A stretch of DNA of 64,000 bases from assembly GCF_012927455.1 (NCBI RefSeq), contig NZ_JABBPE010000017.1:1-64000 (forward strand), written 5' to 3'. A program made the position numbers and the translations under genes. Shown here piece by piece: positions 27,153 through 36,015 of this stretch; position 1 is the stretch's first letter, and each line of letters starts with the position of its first letter. This DNA comes from Polaromonas sp. (lineage in GTDB: Bacteria; Pseudomonadota; Gammaproteobacteria; Burkholderiales; Burkholderiaceae_C). The notes below the pieces were generated by a model. It made no database searches. It was given only the letters and a program-made list of their open reading frames with translations, and was not told the origin of the DNA.

Positions 27153-29282
27153 CTAGCGCCCTTGCGCAGCCGCCGCCGCAGCCAATGTTTCGGCTGATTT
27201 TTTGGCAAATTCGGCGCGCAAGGCCTTGAGTTTCTCGCGCGGGTCTTCCTTGACGGTGGCCTGGTCCAGCGCCATTTCGGCAATAAAGCGGCTCGGTACG
27301 CCGGCAATCATGTCGCGGCCTTTCTTACGCTTGCGCAGCCAGTTCACGGCCAGCGTGCGCTGGGCGCGCGTGATGCCCACATACATCAGGCGGCGCTCTT
27401 CCTGCAGGCGTTGCGCCAGGTTTTCCGTGTTGCTGCCGTCGTCGTCTTCCAGCTTGAAGGGCAGCAGGCCTTCATTCACACCGGCCAGCACCACATGCGG
27501 CCACTCCAGCCCCTTGGCGGCGTGCAGCGTCGACAGCGTCACCACGTTCTGTTCGCCCTCGCGTTCGCTAATGGTCGACAGCAGGGCAATCGTCTGCACC
27601 ATTTCAAGCATGGTCTTGCTTTCTCTTTCCACCGTCGCGCCAGCGGCATCGGTGATCTGCCCGCCGCAGCGCTGCGCCACCCAGTCGCAAAAATCCATCA
27701 CATTGCTCCAGCGCGCAGCCGCGACCTTTTCACTTTCCTCGCCGTCATACAGGTGCTTTTCGTAATCGATTTCCTTCAGCCAGTCAGTCAGAAAAAGGCG
27801 CGCGGCCTCAAAGCCCACGCAGCGTTTGGCGCGGTATTCCAGGTCGTTCAGATAGCGGCCAAACTCCTGCAGCGAGCCGACTGCCTTGGCCGGCAGCACC
27901 GAGCCCAGCGAGTTGCTGAACAGCGATTCAAACAGGCTCAGCTTGTAGGTGTCGGCAAAGGCGCTCAGCGCGCCCAGCGTGGTGTGGCCAATGCCGCGCT
28001 TGGGCGTTTTGACCGACCGGATGAAGGCCGGGTTGTTGTCGTTGTTGACCAGCAGCACCATCCAGCTGCACAGGTCCTTGATCTCGGCGCGGTCAAAAAA
28101 GCTTTGCCCGCCCGATACCTTGTACGGTATTTGCGCCTTGCGAAAAGCTTTTTCAAAGGGCTTGGCCAGGTGGTTGGCACGGTACAGCACGCAAAAGTCT
28201 TTCCACTCCTTGAACTGGCTGCCCGCCGCCTGCAGTTCGGCCCCTAGGCGCAGGCTCTGAATGCGCGCCACCACGCGCTCGGCCTCATGCTCTTCGCTGT
28301 CGCAATCGACCACGCGCACCGGCTCGCCCTCGCCCAGTTCGCTGAACAGCGTTTTCGGGAACAGCTTGGGATTCGGGCCGATCACATTGTTGGCGGCGCG
28401 CAAGATCGCGCTGGTCGAGCGGTAGTTCTGCTCCAGCTTCACCACCTTGAGCGTCGGGTAGTCCAGCGGCAGCTTCTTCAGGTTGTCCAGCGTTGCGCCG
28501 CGCCAGCCATAAATCGACTGGTCGTCGTCGCCGACGGCCGTGAAGCGGCCGCTGGGCCCGACCAGCAGCTTCAGCACTTCATACTGCGTGGCGTTGGTGT
28601 CCTGGTACTCGTCGACCAGCACATGGCCCAGCGCCGCCTGCCATTTGTTGCGTACCGCCTCGTGCTCTTGCAGCAGCTTCAAAGGCAGGCCTATCAGGTC
28701 GTCAAAGTCAACGCTCTGGTAGGCGCTCAGGCGCTCTTCGTAATGCGCCATGATGCGCGCCAGCAGCCGCTCTTCATCGCCGCTGGCCTGGGCGCCCGCC
28801 TGCGCCGCGTTCAGTCCCATGTTCTTCCAGCGGCTGATGGCCCACTGCCACTGCCGCACCGTGGCCGCGTCGGTGCTGCCGCCGGCGTCTTTCAAGATGC
28901 TGCTCACATCGTCGCTGTCCAGAATCGAGAACTGCTGCTTCAGCCCCAGCGCCGCGCCGTCCTGGCGCAGCATGCGCACACCCAGCGCGTGAAAGGTGCA
29001 GATCAGCACGCCGCGCGCCGGCTTGCCGATCAGGCTTTTGGCGCGCTCGCGCATTTCGGCGGCGGCCTTGTTGGTAAAGGTGATGGCGGCGATCTGCTCC
29101 GGCTTGAGCCCGGACTGGATCAGCCGGCCAATCTTGTGCGTGATCACCCGCGTTTTGCCGGTACCGGCACCGGCCAGCACCAGGCAGGGGCCGTGCAGGT
29201 AGTTGACAGCTTCCTGCTGGGCCAGGTTGAGTCCGGCGCCCGCAGATGGCGCGGCCGATGACACGGGCGGAGGAGAAGACAT
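27153..29282 (-). CDS. rep: ATP-dependent DNA helicase Rep
   Basis: A 709-residue superfamily 1A helicase. Visible motifs are the Walker A GAGTGKT at 38-44, Ia ITFTNKAAAEMRERA, II VDEYQDTN, III GDDDQSIYGWRGA, IV QNYRS, V TLHAAKGLEWPHVVLAGVNE and VI ERRLMYVGITRAQ. Length and motif spacing fit Rep rather than UvrD or PcrA, though the distinction is by overall similarity. Rep removes protein blocks ahead of replication forks and works with PriA in restart. An N-terminal extension rich in Ser/Pro/Ala precedes the helicase core. Confidence 0.93.
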   Translation of the reverse strand: MSSPPPVSSAAPSAGAGLNLAQQEAVNYLHGPCLVLAGAGTGKTRVITHKIGRLIQSGLKPEQIAAITFTNKAAAEMRERAKSLIGKPARGVLICTFHALGVRMLRQDGAALGLKQQFSILDSDDVSSILKDAGGSTDAATVRQWQWAISRWKNMGLNAAQAGAQASGDEERLLARIMAHYEERLSAYQSVDFDDLIGLPLKLLQEHEAVRNKWQAALGHVLVDEYQDTNATQYEVLKLLVGPSGRFTAVGDDDQSIYGWRGATLDNLKKLPLDYPTLKVVKLEQNYRSTSAILRAANNVIGPNPKLFPKTLFSELGEGEPVRVVDCDSEEHEAERVVARIQSLRLGAELQAAGSQFKEWKDFCVLYRANHLAKPFEKAFRKAQIPYKVSGGQSFFDRAEIKDLCSWMVLLVNNDNNPAFIRSVKTPKRGIGHTTLGALSAFADTYKLSLFESLFSNSLGSVLPAKAVGSLQEFGRYLNDLEYRAKRCVGFEAARLFLTDWLKEIDYEKHLYDGEESEKVAAARWSNVMDFCDWVAQRCGGQITDAAGATVERESKTMLEMVQTIALLSTISEREGEQNVVTLSTLHAAKGLEWPHVVLAGVNEGLLPFKLEDDDGSNTENLAQRLQEERRLMYVGITRAQRTLAVNWLRKRKKGRDMIAGVPSRFIAEMALDQATVKEDPREKLKALRAEFAKKSAETLAAAAAAQGR

Positions 29283-29404
29283 GCGGGTGGATTACCGGGG
29301 GGAGGAAACGGAAGCAATGCTGGAAAAGGCAAGCGCAATGGCGCGCAGACAATCAGGCAGGCGAGCGGGAATCATAGCGATTCGCTGCTTTGCAAGTGCC
29401 GCCA

Positions 29405-30373
29405 GTGACAATACGCGCTGTGTTAAGCATCCTCCTGATCACTTTTCCCTTCTTTGCGCTGGTGCTGTGCGGCTACGTTGCCGCCCGACGCGCCTTGCTG
29501 CCGTTGGCCGCGATTCCCGGGCTTAACACCTTTGTGCTGTATTTCGCGCTGCCGTGCATGCTCTACCGTTTTGGCGCCAGCACGCCGATTGCGCAGCTGC
29601 TCGACGCCAGCCTGATCGCGGTCTATTTGCTTTGCGCGCTGCTGATGGTCGGCCTGACCATCTGGCTCACGCGCAGGGGAAGCATCGGCTGGAACGACGC
29701 GTCGTTTGGCGCGCTGGTGGCCGCTTTTCCCAACACCGGCTTCATGGGCGTGCCGCTGCTGGTCGCGCTGCTCGGCGCGCAGGCGGCCGGGCCGGCCATC
29801 GCGACCATCGTCATCGACATGCTGGCGACCTCCTCGCTGTGCATTGCGCTGTCGCGGCTCGATGGCGCTGACGAGCATGGCACTGCCCGGGCCGCGCGGC
29901 TGGCACTCAAGGGCGTGCTGGCCAATCCGCTGCCGTGGGCCATTGCCTTGGGCGCGCTGGCGTCTAGCCTGGGTTTTGCGCTGCCCAAACCTGTCATGGA
30001 CACGCTCAGCCTGCTGGCCGATGCCGCCTCGCCGGTGGCGCTGTTCACGATTGGCGCGGTGCTTGCGCGCTCTCAAATCAATAGCACGTCGAGCACGCCG
30101 TACGGGCGCTACGTGCCTGTAGCGCTTATAAAACTGATCGTTCACCCGCTGCTGGTGGGCGGCGTCGGGCTGGGCGCCATCGCGCTCGGCTTGAGGCTGG
30201 AGCGCTTTGCGCTGACCGTGGTGGTGCTGGTGGCCGCGTTGCCGAGCGCCAGCAACGTCGCCATGCTGGCCGAGCGCTTTGGCGCAGACAACGGGCGCAT
30301 CGCGCGCATTATTTTGCTGTCAACGGTGCTGGCGTTTTTCAGCTTTTCGGCGGCGGTCGCCTTGCTGACTTGA
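29405..30373 (+). CDS. AEC family transporter (auxin efflux carrier type)
   Basis: A 322-residue integral membrane protein with about ten hydrophobic segments, split by a polar centre near residues 155-165. The opening LVLCGYVAARRALLP and the closing ALPSASNVAMLAERF are typical of bacterial AEC permeases for small organic acids. GTG 29405 is the likely start (TTG 29390 is an alternative); neither has a clear ribosome-binding site. The last 240 bases are duplicated at 36791-37027 beyond the photolyase operon. Confidence 0.85.
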   Translation: MTIRAVLSILLITFPFFALVLCGYVAARRALLPLAAIPGLNTFVLYFALPCMLYRFGASTPIAQLLDASLIAVYLLCALLMVGLTIWLTRRGSIGWNDASFGALVAAFPNTGFMGVPLLVALLGAQAAGPAIATIVIDMLATSSLCIALSRLDGADEHGTARAARLALKGVLANPLPWAIALGALASSLGFALPKPVMDTLSLLADAASPVALFTIGAVLARSQINSTSSTPYGRYVPVALIKLIVHPLLVGGVGLGAIALGLRLERFALTVVVLVAALPSASNVAMLAERFGADNGRIARIILLSTVLAFFSFSAAVALLT

Positions 30374-30393
30374 GTCTTCCGCTGGCGTTGGCG
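30156..30393 (+). repeat. Direct repeat copy 1: intact 3' end of the AEC gene
   Basis: About 238 bases running from TGGGCGGCGTCGGGCTGGGC to GCGTTGGCG just past the stop codon. They align with 36791-37027 in the same orientation with about 30 differences by eye and a single-base deletion in the other copy. The two copies bracket the photolyase operon. Confidence 0.85.
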
Positions 30394-30572
30394 GTCCCGT
30401 TCGGCATTAAGAGTTATTTGCAGCCATATTCCCGGCTTGATTAAATTGGAGCGGCGGGAATGCACCTTGCAGTCGGTCCCGATTTCCGCGTCAAGGACTG
30501 GATTGCAGCGTTTTTTGCCGATCGTCGGTGGCGGCTTACCGGCAACCCAATTGATTTCAAGTCACCGGTCGT

Positions 30573-31787
30573 TCAAAAATTTCTGGTGTCGGGTGCCCTG
30601 CTTATCTGAGTTCGTTTCCACCAGTCAGAAAAGCTTCGGCAGTACATATTGACGGGGTCGAACAGGCAAAGCGGCCTGTAGGGCGCTGCAGACATAAGCC
30701 TTGCGACACTCAACTGGTTGCGAAGCTGTTCAAGCGCAGGATCCACATGCGGGTCTGATTGCCATTGCACCGACCTGGCAGTTTGTAGTGCGAGTGCCAT
30801 GTGTTCCACGCTGCCCCACCAAAGATTTTCTGTTTGAGTCCTCAGACCCTGGGTGACAAAGTTCCAGCGGCGTTCGCTCCACGGTGTGGCGGCATGGCAG
30901 GCGTCAAAGCCCACACCGATACGCACGGCATCCACCGGCAAGTGGTCTTGGGCAGCGCCCAGCGACCAGGGGTGTAGCAGCCAGACATCGCGGCCGCACA
31001 CTACAGCGCTGTCCGGTGGTGACCACCCTGTGTGGGGCGGTGGCGTCACCCGTCGGGCTGGCTCGTCCAATCCTGAACCTGCATGACGTGCATCTTGCTT
31101 GTTGATGATGGGTCTGGTGTCGCGGGCAAACCGGTCCATGGTTTCGTAGCTGGTGTCCAGCACCGTACCAGGACTGTGCCAGTCAGAGGGTGCGAACTTG
31201 GCCACATTGCCGGCATTAAACAAATAGGGTTTGCTGCTGCCGGTGCCTGCCACCCACTGCCAGCTCAGAGAGTTGCTGGCGACATCGCCATCAAGCAGGT
31301 GGCCCAGCATCCACTGCCCAGCGGTATGCCAGTGCACCTTGCGCAGGTGCACCAAATAGCTGGCCAGCCACATGCGGGCATGGTTGTGCAGATAGCCCGT
31401 GGTGTATAGCTCGCGTACCGCCAGATCGATGGCGGGAATGCCGGTGCGGGCCTCAAGCACATCGACGGGCATTTCGTAGTGGTAGGCATCGTCGGGCAGC
31501 AACCCGGGGTGCAGCGATTGGCAGATGCCGTCGCCCAGTTGCGCCCACACATGCCGAAAGTAGGCGCGCCAGCCCAGCTCGAACACGAACTTGTGTTGGG
31601 CGTGCAGCGGATGGCGCGCTTGTACGGCGGCAAACACCTCGGTCAGGCTCAGAAAACCGTGGGTCAGGTAGGGCGACAGCCTGGTGACTGCACCATCGAG
31701 CGCATTGCGGGTGCGGGCATAGTCATTGGGTTGCACCGCCGCCAGGCGCGCTTGGGCGGCCCGCCGGGTGGGTTCAAAGTTGGGCAT
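30573..31787 (-). CDS. Photolyase-family protein with FAD-binding domain only
   Basis: A 404-residue protein resembling the C-terminal helical FAD-binding domain of photolyases and cryptochromes. Landmarks are ALDGAVTRLSPYLTHGFLSL, FELGWRAYFRHVWAQLGDGI, YLHNHARMWLASYLVHLRK and SNSLSWQWVAGTGSSKPYLF. The N-terminal Rossmann antenna domain is missing. The C-terminal 150 residues (from about 255) are not typical photolyase and I do not recognise them. ATG 31787 overlaps the stop of the preceding gene by 14 bases. Catalysis is not assured; it might be a light sensor or an accessory protein. Confidence 0.85.
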   Translation of the reverse strand: MPNFEPTRRAAQARLAAVQPNDYARTRNALDGAVTRLSPYLTHGFLSLTEVFAAVQARHPLHAQHKFVFELGWRAYFRHVWAQLGDGICQSLHPGLLPDDAYHYEMPVDVLEARTGIPAIDLAVRELYTTGYLHNHARMWLASYLVHLRKVHWHTAGQWMLGHLLDGDVASNSLSWQWVAGTGSSKPYLFNAGNVAKFAPSDWHSPGTVLDTSYETMDRFARDTRPIINKQDARHAGSGLDEPARRVTPPPHTGWSPPDSAVVCGRDVWLLHPWSLGAAQDHLPVDAVRIGVGFDACHAATPWSERRWNFVTQGLRTQTENLWWGSVEHMALALQTARSVQWQSDPHVDPALEQLRNQLSVARLMSAAPYRPLCLFDPVNMYCRSFSDWWKRTQISRAPDTRNF

Positions 31788-33345
31788 GGCGGTGTGCGGT
31801 CGCTTGGGTGGTGATGGCGTCGCGCGCCGGTACATCTAGCCGCGCCAGGTTTTTTAGTTGCATGGCCATGCGCGGGTTTTTTTTGAGCAGACTTTCGTGG
31901 CGAATCAAAAAGTCCCAGTACAGCGTGGTGTACGGGCAGGCCGTTGCGCCGGTGGATTGCGCCGGGTCGTATTGGCAGCCTTTGCAGTGGTTGCTCATGC
32001 GCTGGATGTATTTTCCGCTGGCCACATAGGGCTTGCTGGCCATCAGCCCGCCATCGCCAAACTGACTCATGCCCAGAGTGTTGGGAAGCTCCACCCACTC
32101 GACGGCATCAACATAGACACTGAGGTACCAGGCATGCACCGCCTGCGGTTTCACGCCCAGCAGCAGGGCATACAGCCCGGTCACCATCAGCCGCTGAATG
32201 TGGTGGGCGTAGCCGTGTTCCAGGGTTTGGGTAATGGCATCTTTCAAGCAGGCCATGTCGGTTTTGCCGGTCCAGTACCACGCGGGCAGCGCAGCCTGTG
32301 CATCCAGCGCATTGCGTTCCAGGTAGCTGGGCATCTGCGTCCAGTAAATTCCGCGCACAAACTCGCGCCAGCCCAGAATTTGCCGGACAAAGCCCTCCAC
32401 CGCCGCCAGCGGCGCGTCTCCCGCCCGCAAGGCTTCTTCGGCGGCTTGAACCACCTCGCGCGGATTCAGGAGCTTGAGGTTGAGCGCGCTGCTCAGGTGG
32501 GAGTGGTAGAGCCACGCCTCGCCCGACCACATGGCGTCTTCATACTGGCCAAAGAGCGGCAAGCGTTGTGCAATAAAAGTTTGCAGGGCTTTCAAGGCCT
32601 GGACGCGGGTGACCGGCCAGCCAAAGCTGTGCAGCGTACCCGGGTGGCTGGCAAATTGGGTGTTGACCAGCGCGATCACTTCCTGCGTGGTGGCATCCGG
32701 GGCAAAGCGGGTTGGCGACGGCACGTTCTGCGGCCCCGCCTTGCCAAAGGATTCACGGTTGTCGGCATCAAAGTTCCATTGCCCGCCCACCGGTTCTTTC
32801 CCCTCCATCAGGATGCCGTGTTCGCGCCGCAGCTCGCGGTACCAGTACTCCAGACGCAGTTGCTTGCGGTCTTTTGCATGCGCCGCGAACTCGCGCACGG
32901 TGCTGAAGAAATGTGTGTCATCGCGCAAGTCCAGAGTCAGCTGGTGCTGCGTTGCCACGGCGCGCACGCTTTGCAGCACGCGCCAGTCGCCCGGGGCCGC
33001 AAGGATCAGCGCTGCCGGTTGCAACTGCGCTATCGCCTTGCCAAGTTCCAGGGGCAGCGAGCCCAGGTTGCCCACATCGTCCAGCCGGGTGTAGTGCACT
33101 GGCATCTTTTGCGTGCGCAGGTGTTCGGCAAAGTGGCGCATGGCGCTTAAAAACACCGCAATGCGCTGCTTGGCCGACCAGACGTGGGTGGACTCCTCTG
33201 CCACCTCGGCCATCCAGACAACATCTTGGGACGCGTCAAAGTCCTTTAACGCGGTGGACTGCTCATCAAGCTGGTCGCCCAAAACGATGACGAGATGGCG
33301 CACCTTGGCAGGCAGCGACGTGGAACTTGCTTTGGCTTTAGCCAT
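31774..33345 (-). CDS. phrB: Iron-sulfur (6-4) photolyase / CryPro-type cryptochrome
   Basis: A 523-residue member of the FeS bacterial cryptochrome/photolyase group. The N-terminal domain begins VRHLVIVLGDQLDEQS. Four cysteines at 366, 454, 457 and 470 keep exactly the spacing of the 4Fe-4S ligands of Agrobacterium PhrB (350, 438, 441, 454), from TDMACLKDAI, CKGC and ATACPYTTLYWDF. GWREFVRGIYW and NTLGMSQFGDGGLMASKPY are further hallmarks. PhrB enzymes repair (6-4) photoproducts using light. The start overlaps the DUF2256 gene by 8 bases. Confidence 0.93.
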   Translation of the reverse strand: MAKAKASSTSLPAKVRHLVIVLGDQLDEQSTALKDFDASQDVVWMAEVAEESTHVWSAKQRIAVFLSAMRHFAEHLRTQKMPVHYTRLDDVGNLGSLPLELGKAIAQLQPAALILAAPGDWRVLQSVRAVATQHQLTLDLRDDTHFFSTVREFAAHAKDRKQLRLEYWYRELRREHGILMEGKEPVGGQWNFDADNRESFGKAGPQNVPSPTRFAPDATTQEVIALVNTQFASHPGTLHSFGWPVTRVQALKALQTFIAQRLPLFGQYEDAMWSGEAWLYHSHLSSALNLKLLNPREVVQAAEEALRAGDAPLAAVEGFVRQILGWREFVRGIYWTQMPSYLERNALDAQAALPAWYWTGKTDMACLKDAITQTLEHGYAHHIQRLMVTGLYALLLGVKPQAVHAWYLSVYVDAVEWVELPNTLGMSQFGDGGLMASKPYVASGKYIQRMSNHCKGCQYDPAQSTGATACPYTTLYWDFLIRHESLLKKNPRMAMQLKNLARLDVPARDAITTQATAHRHAQL

Positions 33346-33505
33346 GTTTGACCTTTTCGTTTTTTTTGGCTCGGCAGGCGTCCGAGCAGTACAACACCGA
33401 GTCCCAGTTCTTGGCCCAGGCTTTGCGCCAGGTCATGCTGCGGCCACACACCTGGCACAGCTTGCTGGGCAGGGATTGTTTGTTGCCTTTGAAATCGTTT
33501 TTCAT
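33338..33505 (-). CDS. DUF2256 small zinc-ribbon-like protein
   Basis: A 55-residue protein, MKNDFKGNKQ to KVKHG, with two CxxC-type pairs: CQVCGRSMTWRKAW and CSDACRAKK (Cys 17, 20, 40 and 44). This is the DUF2256 pattern. The gene starts 8 bases after the photolyase stop and its stop overlaps the start of the FeS photolyase gene, so it is embedded in the operon. DUF2256 genes are recurrent neighbours of cryptochromes; the function is unknown but metal binding is likely. Confidence 0.9.
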   Translation of the reverse strand: MKNDFKGNKQSLPSKLCQVCGRSMTWRKAWAKNWDSVLYCSDACRAKKNEKVKHG

Positions 33506-33513
33506 CGTGGGGC

Positions 33514-35070
33514 TCAAGAGAACAGATCGCCTTGCGAAGTTGGTGGCACAGGCGCCTTGGCCGCGCGCTGTGCGGAAGCTTTACGCCGCTGCCCGGACGA
33601 TGGCAGGCCGCTTTTGCGCGACCCATGGCGGGCCTGAACGGCTCCCGCTTCCTCGCGCGCTTCTTGGCTTTGCCGCAATCCATACATCCGGTCCTTGGCG
33701 GCCTTTATCGCCACCTTGTCATCCACAACGGGCGCGGGGTAGTCGCGCCCGATGACACAAGCCGCCATGCGCTGCACGCTAATGTCCATTTTCCAGGGCT
33801 CAGCCAAATAAGGCAGTGGAACCCGCGCCAGCTCAGGCACCCAGCGGCGGATGAACAAGCCCTCGGGGTCCTGGTCTTGGGCCTGTTTTGTGGGGGAATA
33901 CATGCGCAGCGTGTTGATGCCGGTGGTGCCGCTTTGCATCTGCATCTGGCTCCAGTGGATGCCGGGCTCAAAGTCCAGAAATTGGCGTGCCAAAAACAAA
34001 CCCGGCTGGCGCCAGTGCAGCCACAGGTGGTAGCTGGCAAAACTCACCAGCATGGCCCGCATGCGAAAGTTGAGCCAACCGGTTGCAACCAGAGAACGCA
34101 TGCACGCATCCACCATCGGGAAGCCAGTGCGGCCTTCGCACCACGCGGCAAAGTTTGCGTCGTTAAAGTCGTCTTCCCGCAGGCCATCGCAGACGCGCGC
34201 AAAGTTGTGAAATTCAATGTCCGGCTCGTCTTCCAGCTTTTGCATGAAATGGCAGTGCCAGCGCAGCCGCCCTGCGAAGGCACGCAGCGCGTAAGCCATG
34301 GCACGGTCGGGCGTGTTGGCAATGGCGACCTCGGTGGCCTGATGCACCGTGCGCATCGACAGCGTTCCAAAGGCCAGGTGCGGGCTCAGGCGGCTACACC
34401 CCTCTTGCGCGGTGAGCGGGCTGGACAGTGCCCTGCGGTAGTCATAGCCGCGCTCTTGCAGAAATGTTTTGAGTGTGAGCCGTGCGACTTTCTCACCCGG
34501 AGCTTGCAAGGTTTTACCGTGCGACGCCAAGCCCAGGCTGGCGAGTGTGGGCAGTTCGGGTTGGTCTATTGGCGCGGCGGCGTTGAATCCGCCGTCCAGC
34601 AATTGCAAGGGCGCATCCATGCGCGCCTGCCAGCGCCCGGCCCAGCCGGAGCGGCTGCGCAAGCGGCGCACCACACCGGTCTGGGTAAATTCCTGCCACG
34701 CGACTTGATGCGACTGGCACCACGCGCCCACCTGCACATCGCGCGTGTAAGACCAGCCAGGGCCAGTCTCTTCATGGCTAAGCAGTTGCGCGAATCCAAA
34801 CTCCGCGTGCAGTTGCGCCAGCACCGGCACGGCAGAGCCTACCCTCACCAGCAGCGGCATGCCCCGCAACGCCAGGGCGGCGCGCAGTTCGTTCAGACAA
34901 CCCAGCGCAAAGTCCACATGGCTGGCGTCGCAGTCCGGGCTTTGCAGCCATTCGGGTTCGATGACAAACAGCGCCAGCGCATCGATGTAGGCCTGTGCAG
35001 CGACCAACGGCGCGTGGTCGTGCATACGCAGATCCCGCTTAAACCAAACCAAAGCGCGTTGATGCGTCAT
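33514..35070 (-). CDS. Cryptochrome/deoxyribodipyrimidine photolyase family protein
   Basis: A 518-residue photolyase-family flavoprotein. The N-terminal antenna domain starts ALVWFKRDLRMHDHAPLVAA. The FAD-binding domain contains GCSRLSPHLAFGTLSMRTV, CEGRTGFPMVDACMRSLVA, WLNFRMRAMLVSFASYHLW and GINTLRMYSPTKQAQDQDPE. A basic C-terminal tail follows (about residues 455-518). It probably splits cyclobutane pyrimidine dimers with blue light, but the same fold includes pure photoreceptors. I chose ATG 35070, since the upstream open frame is not conserved and overlaps the DUF2805 gene. Confidence 0.9.
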   Translation of the reverse strand: MTHQRALVWFKRDLRMHDHAPLVAAQAYIDALALFVIEPEWLQSPDCDASHVDFALGCLNELRAALALRGMPLLVRVGSAVPVLAQLHAEFGFAQLLSHEETGPGWSYTRDVQVGAWCQSHQVAWQEFTQTGVVRRLRSRSGWAGRWQARMDAPLQLLDGGFNAAAPIDQPELPTLASLGLASHGKTLQAPGEKVARLTLKTFLQERGYDYRRALSSPLTAQEGCSRLSPHLAFGTLSMRTVHQATEVAIANTPDRAMAYALRAFAGRLRWHCHFMQKLEDEPDIEFHNFARVCDGLREDDFNDANFAAWCEGRTGFPMVDACMRSLVATGWLNFRMRAMLVSFASYHLWLHWRQPGLFLARQFLDFEPGIHWSQMQMQSGTTGINTLRMYSPTKQAQDQDPEGLFIRRWVPELARVPLPYLAEPWKMDISVQRMAACVIGRDYPAPVVDDKVAIKAAKDRMYGLRQSQEAREEAGAVQARHGSRKSGLPSSGQRRKASAQRAAKAPVPPTSQGDLFS

Positions 35071-35084
35071 CACAAAAGCGCAGC

Positions 35085-35354
35085 TTACTGACGTGTCTGG
35101 GTTGCGCGATGGCGCAGCAGCTTGGTACCGCGCAGCGCAGCGTGCTTGGTCACTCGGCCAGCCATACGTTTGCGCCACATCCTGAAGGACGAAGGCTTCA
35201 TCTGAAGCCGCATGAGCGCAATGACGGCCGACTCATTCAAACCGAACTGCACCTCAATCGCCTCGAATGCGGTGCGATCTTCCCAGGCCATTTCCACGAT
35301 GCGGGAGATGTCCGCGTCGGTGAGCAGTGGCATGGCTGCGTCAAGGCTACGCAT
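35085..35354 (-). CDS. DUF2805 (TIGR03643) family protein
   Basis: An 89-residue basic protein. The core ISRIVEMAWEDRTAFEAIE, FGLNESAVIALMR and PSSFRMWRKRMAGR matches the TIGR03643/DUF2805 family, whose members are found beside photolyase genes. The helical pattern followed by an Arg/Lys-rich segment suggests a nucleic-acid-binding helix-turn-helix, but this is inference. It overlaps the cupin gene stop by 8 bases and lies 14 bases before the photolyase start. Confidence 0.88.
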   Translation of the reverse strand: MRSLDAAMPLLTDADISRIVEMAWEDRTAFEAIEVQFGLNESAVIALMRLQMKPSSFRMWRKRMAGRVTKHAALRGTKLLRHRATQTRQ

Positions 35355-36015
35355 TCAGAAGATGCCCCGTTTTTACCAGTATCAAGCAGCCTTTGCGGCT
35401 GAATGGCTGGTGCTGGCTCAGGTGGGGGCTGCGCAGCCAGCTGCCTTGCGGGTAGTCGCCGTGCTCATCCGAGAAGACGCCTTCCACCACAAAAATTTCT
35501 TCGCCACCGCAATGCCGATGGGGGTTGAAATAGGTGTCAGGCGCCCACCGGACCATGGCGGTGTGACAGGTGCCGAACTCATCAAGGGGCAATACGCTGA
35601 GCCCCGGCACCAGACCCTGGCGCCACTGTGCTTGCCGGGTCGGCACGACCACGCGCTCTTGGTCCTGCGGGTCCAGGTGGCGCAGTTTCACGAACAGGGT
35701 GCAGCCACCTTCCGAAAAAGGCGCATGCGCAGAGCCCGGCGGATTCTTGATGTAGGTGCCTGGGCCATAGACACCCGATTCGTCACTCAACGTGCCCTCC
35801 AGCACCAGAATTTCTTCGCCCAGGTCGTGCCTGTGGGAATCGAAGCGGGCACCAGCGGCGTAGCGGACCACAGAGGTTGCGCGCGCCACTTCGCCGCCGT
35901 TACGTTCGAGCAAGCGACGGTGCACCAGCGGTGACGGTGATGTCATCCAGGGCAGGGTATTGCTGTCGACTGCGCAACGCTGCGCAAAGTTGGCATTCAA
36001 CTGCAGCTCATTCAC
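35347..36015 (-). CDS. Tandem cupin protein of the ChrR type
   Basis: A 222-residue protein with two ChrR-type cupin domains. Each carries a metal-binding signature: SHRHDLGEEILVLEGTLSDE with GTYIKNPPGSAHAPFSEGG, and FNPHRHCGGEEIFVVEGVFS with GSWLRSPHLSQHQPFSRKG. ChrR of Rhodobacter is a zinc-dependent anti-sigma factor for singlet-oxygen stress; its N-terminal anti-sigma domain is not present here. The GTG start overlaps the DUF3429 stop (GTGA). A sensing or detoxifying role under light stress is an inference. Confidence 0.87.
   Translation of the reverse strand: MNELQLNANFAQRCAVDSNTLPWMTSPSPLVHRRLLERNGGEVARATSVVRYAAGARFDSHRHDLGEEILVLEGTLSDESGVYGPGTYIKNPPGSAHAPFSEGGCTLFVKLRHLDPQDQERVVVPTRQAQWRQGLVPGLSVLPLDEFGTCHTAMVRWAPDTYFNPHRHCGGEEIFVVEGVFSDEHGDYPQGSWLRSPHLSQHQPFSRKGCLILVKTGHLLNA

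Noticed and set aside
26777..27229. 150-codon plus-strand frame between the small exported protein and rep
   Set aside because: No ribosome-binding site, no family features, and the 3' part is antisense to rep.
30083..30139. Possible family 1 repeat in the AEC gene (GCCGTACGGGCGCTACG..AGCGCTTATAAAA)
   Set aside because: It contains TACGGGCGC and an AGCGCTTATAA half, but neither hairpin is complete. Listed as too degenerate to call.
30374..30572. Terminator for the photolyase operon, or a small gene, in the 199 bases behind 30573-31787
   Set aside because: The possible stems there are followed by A rather than T on the minus strand, and no frame looks coding.
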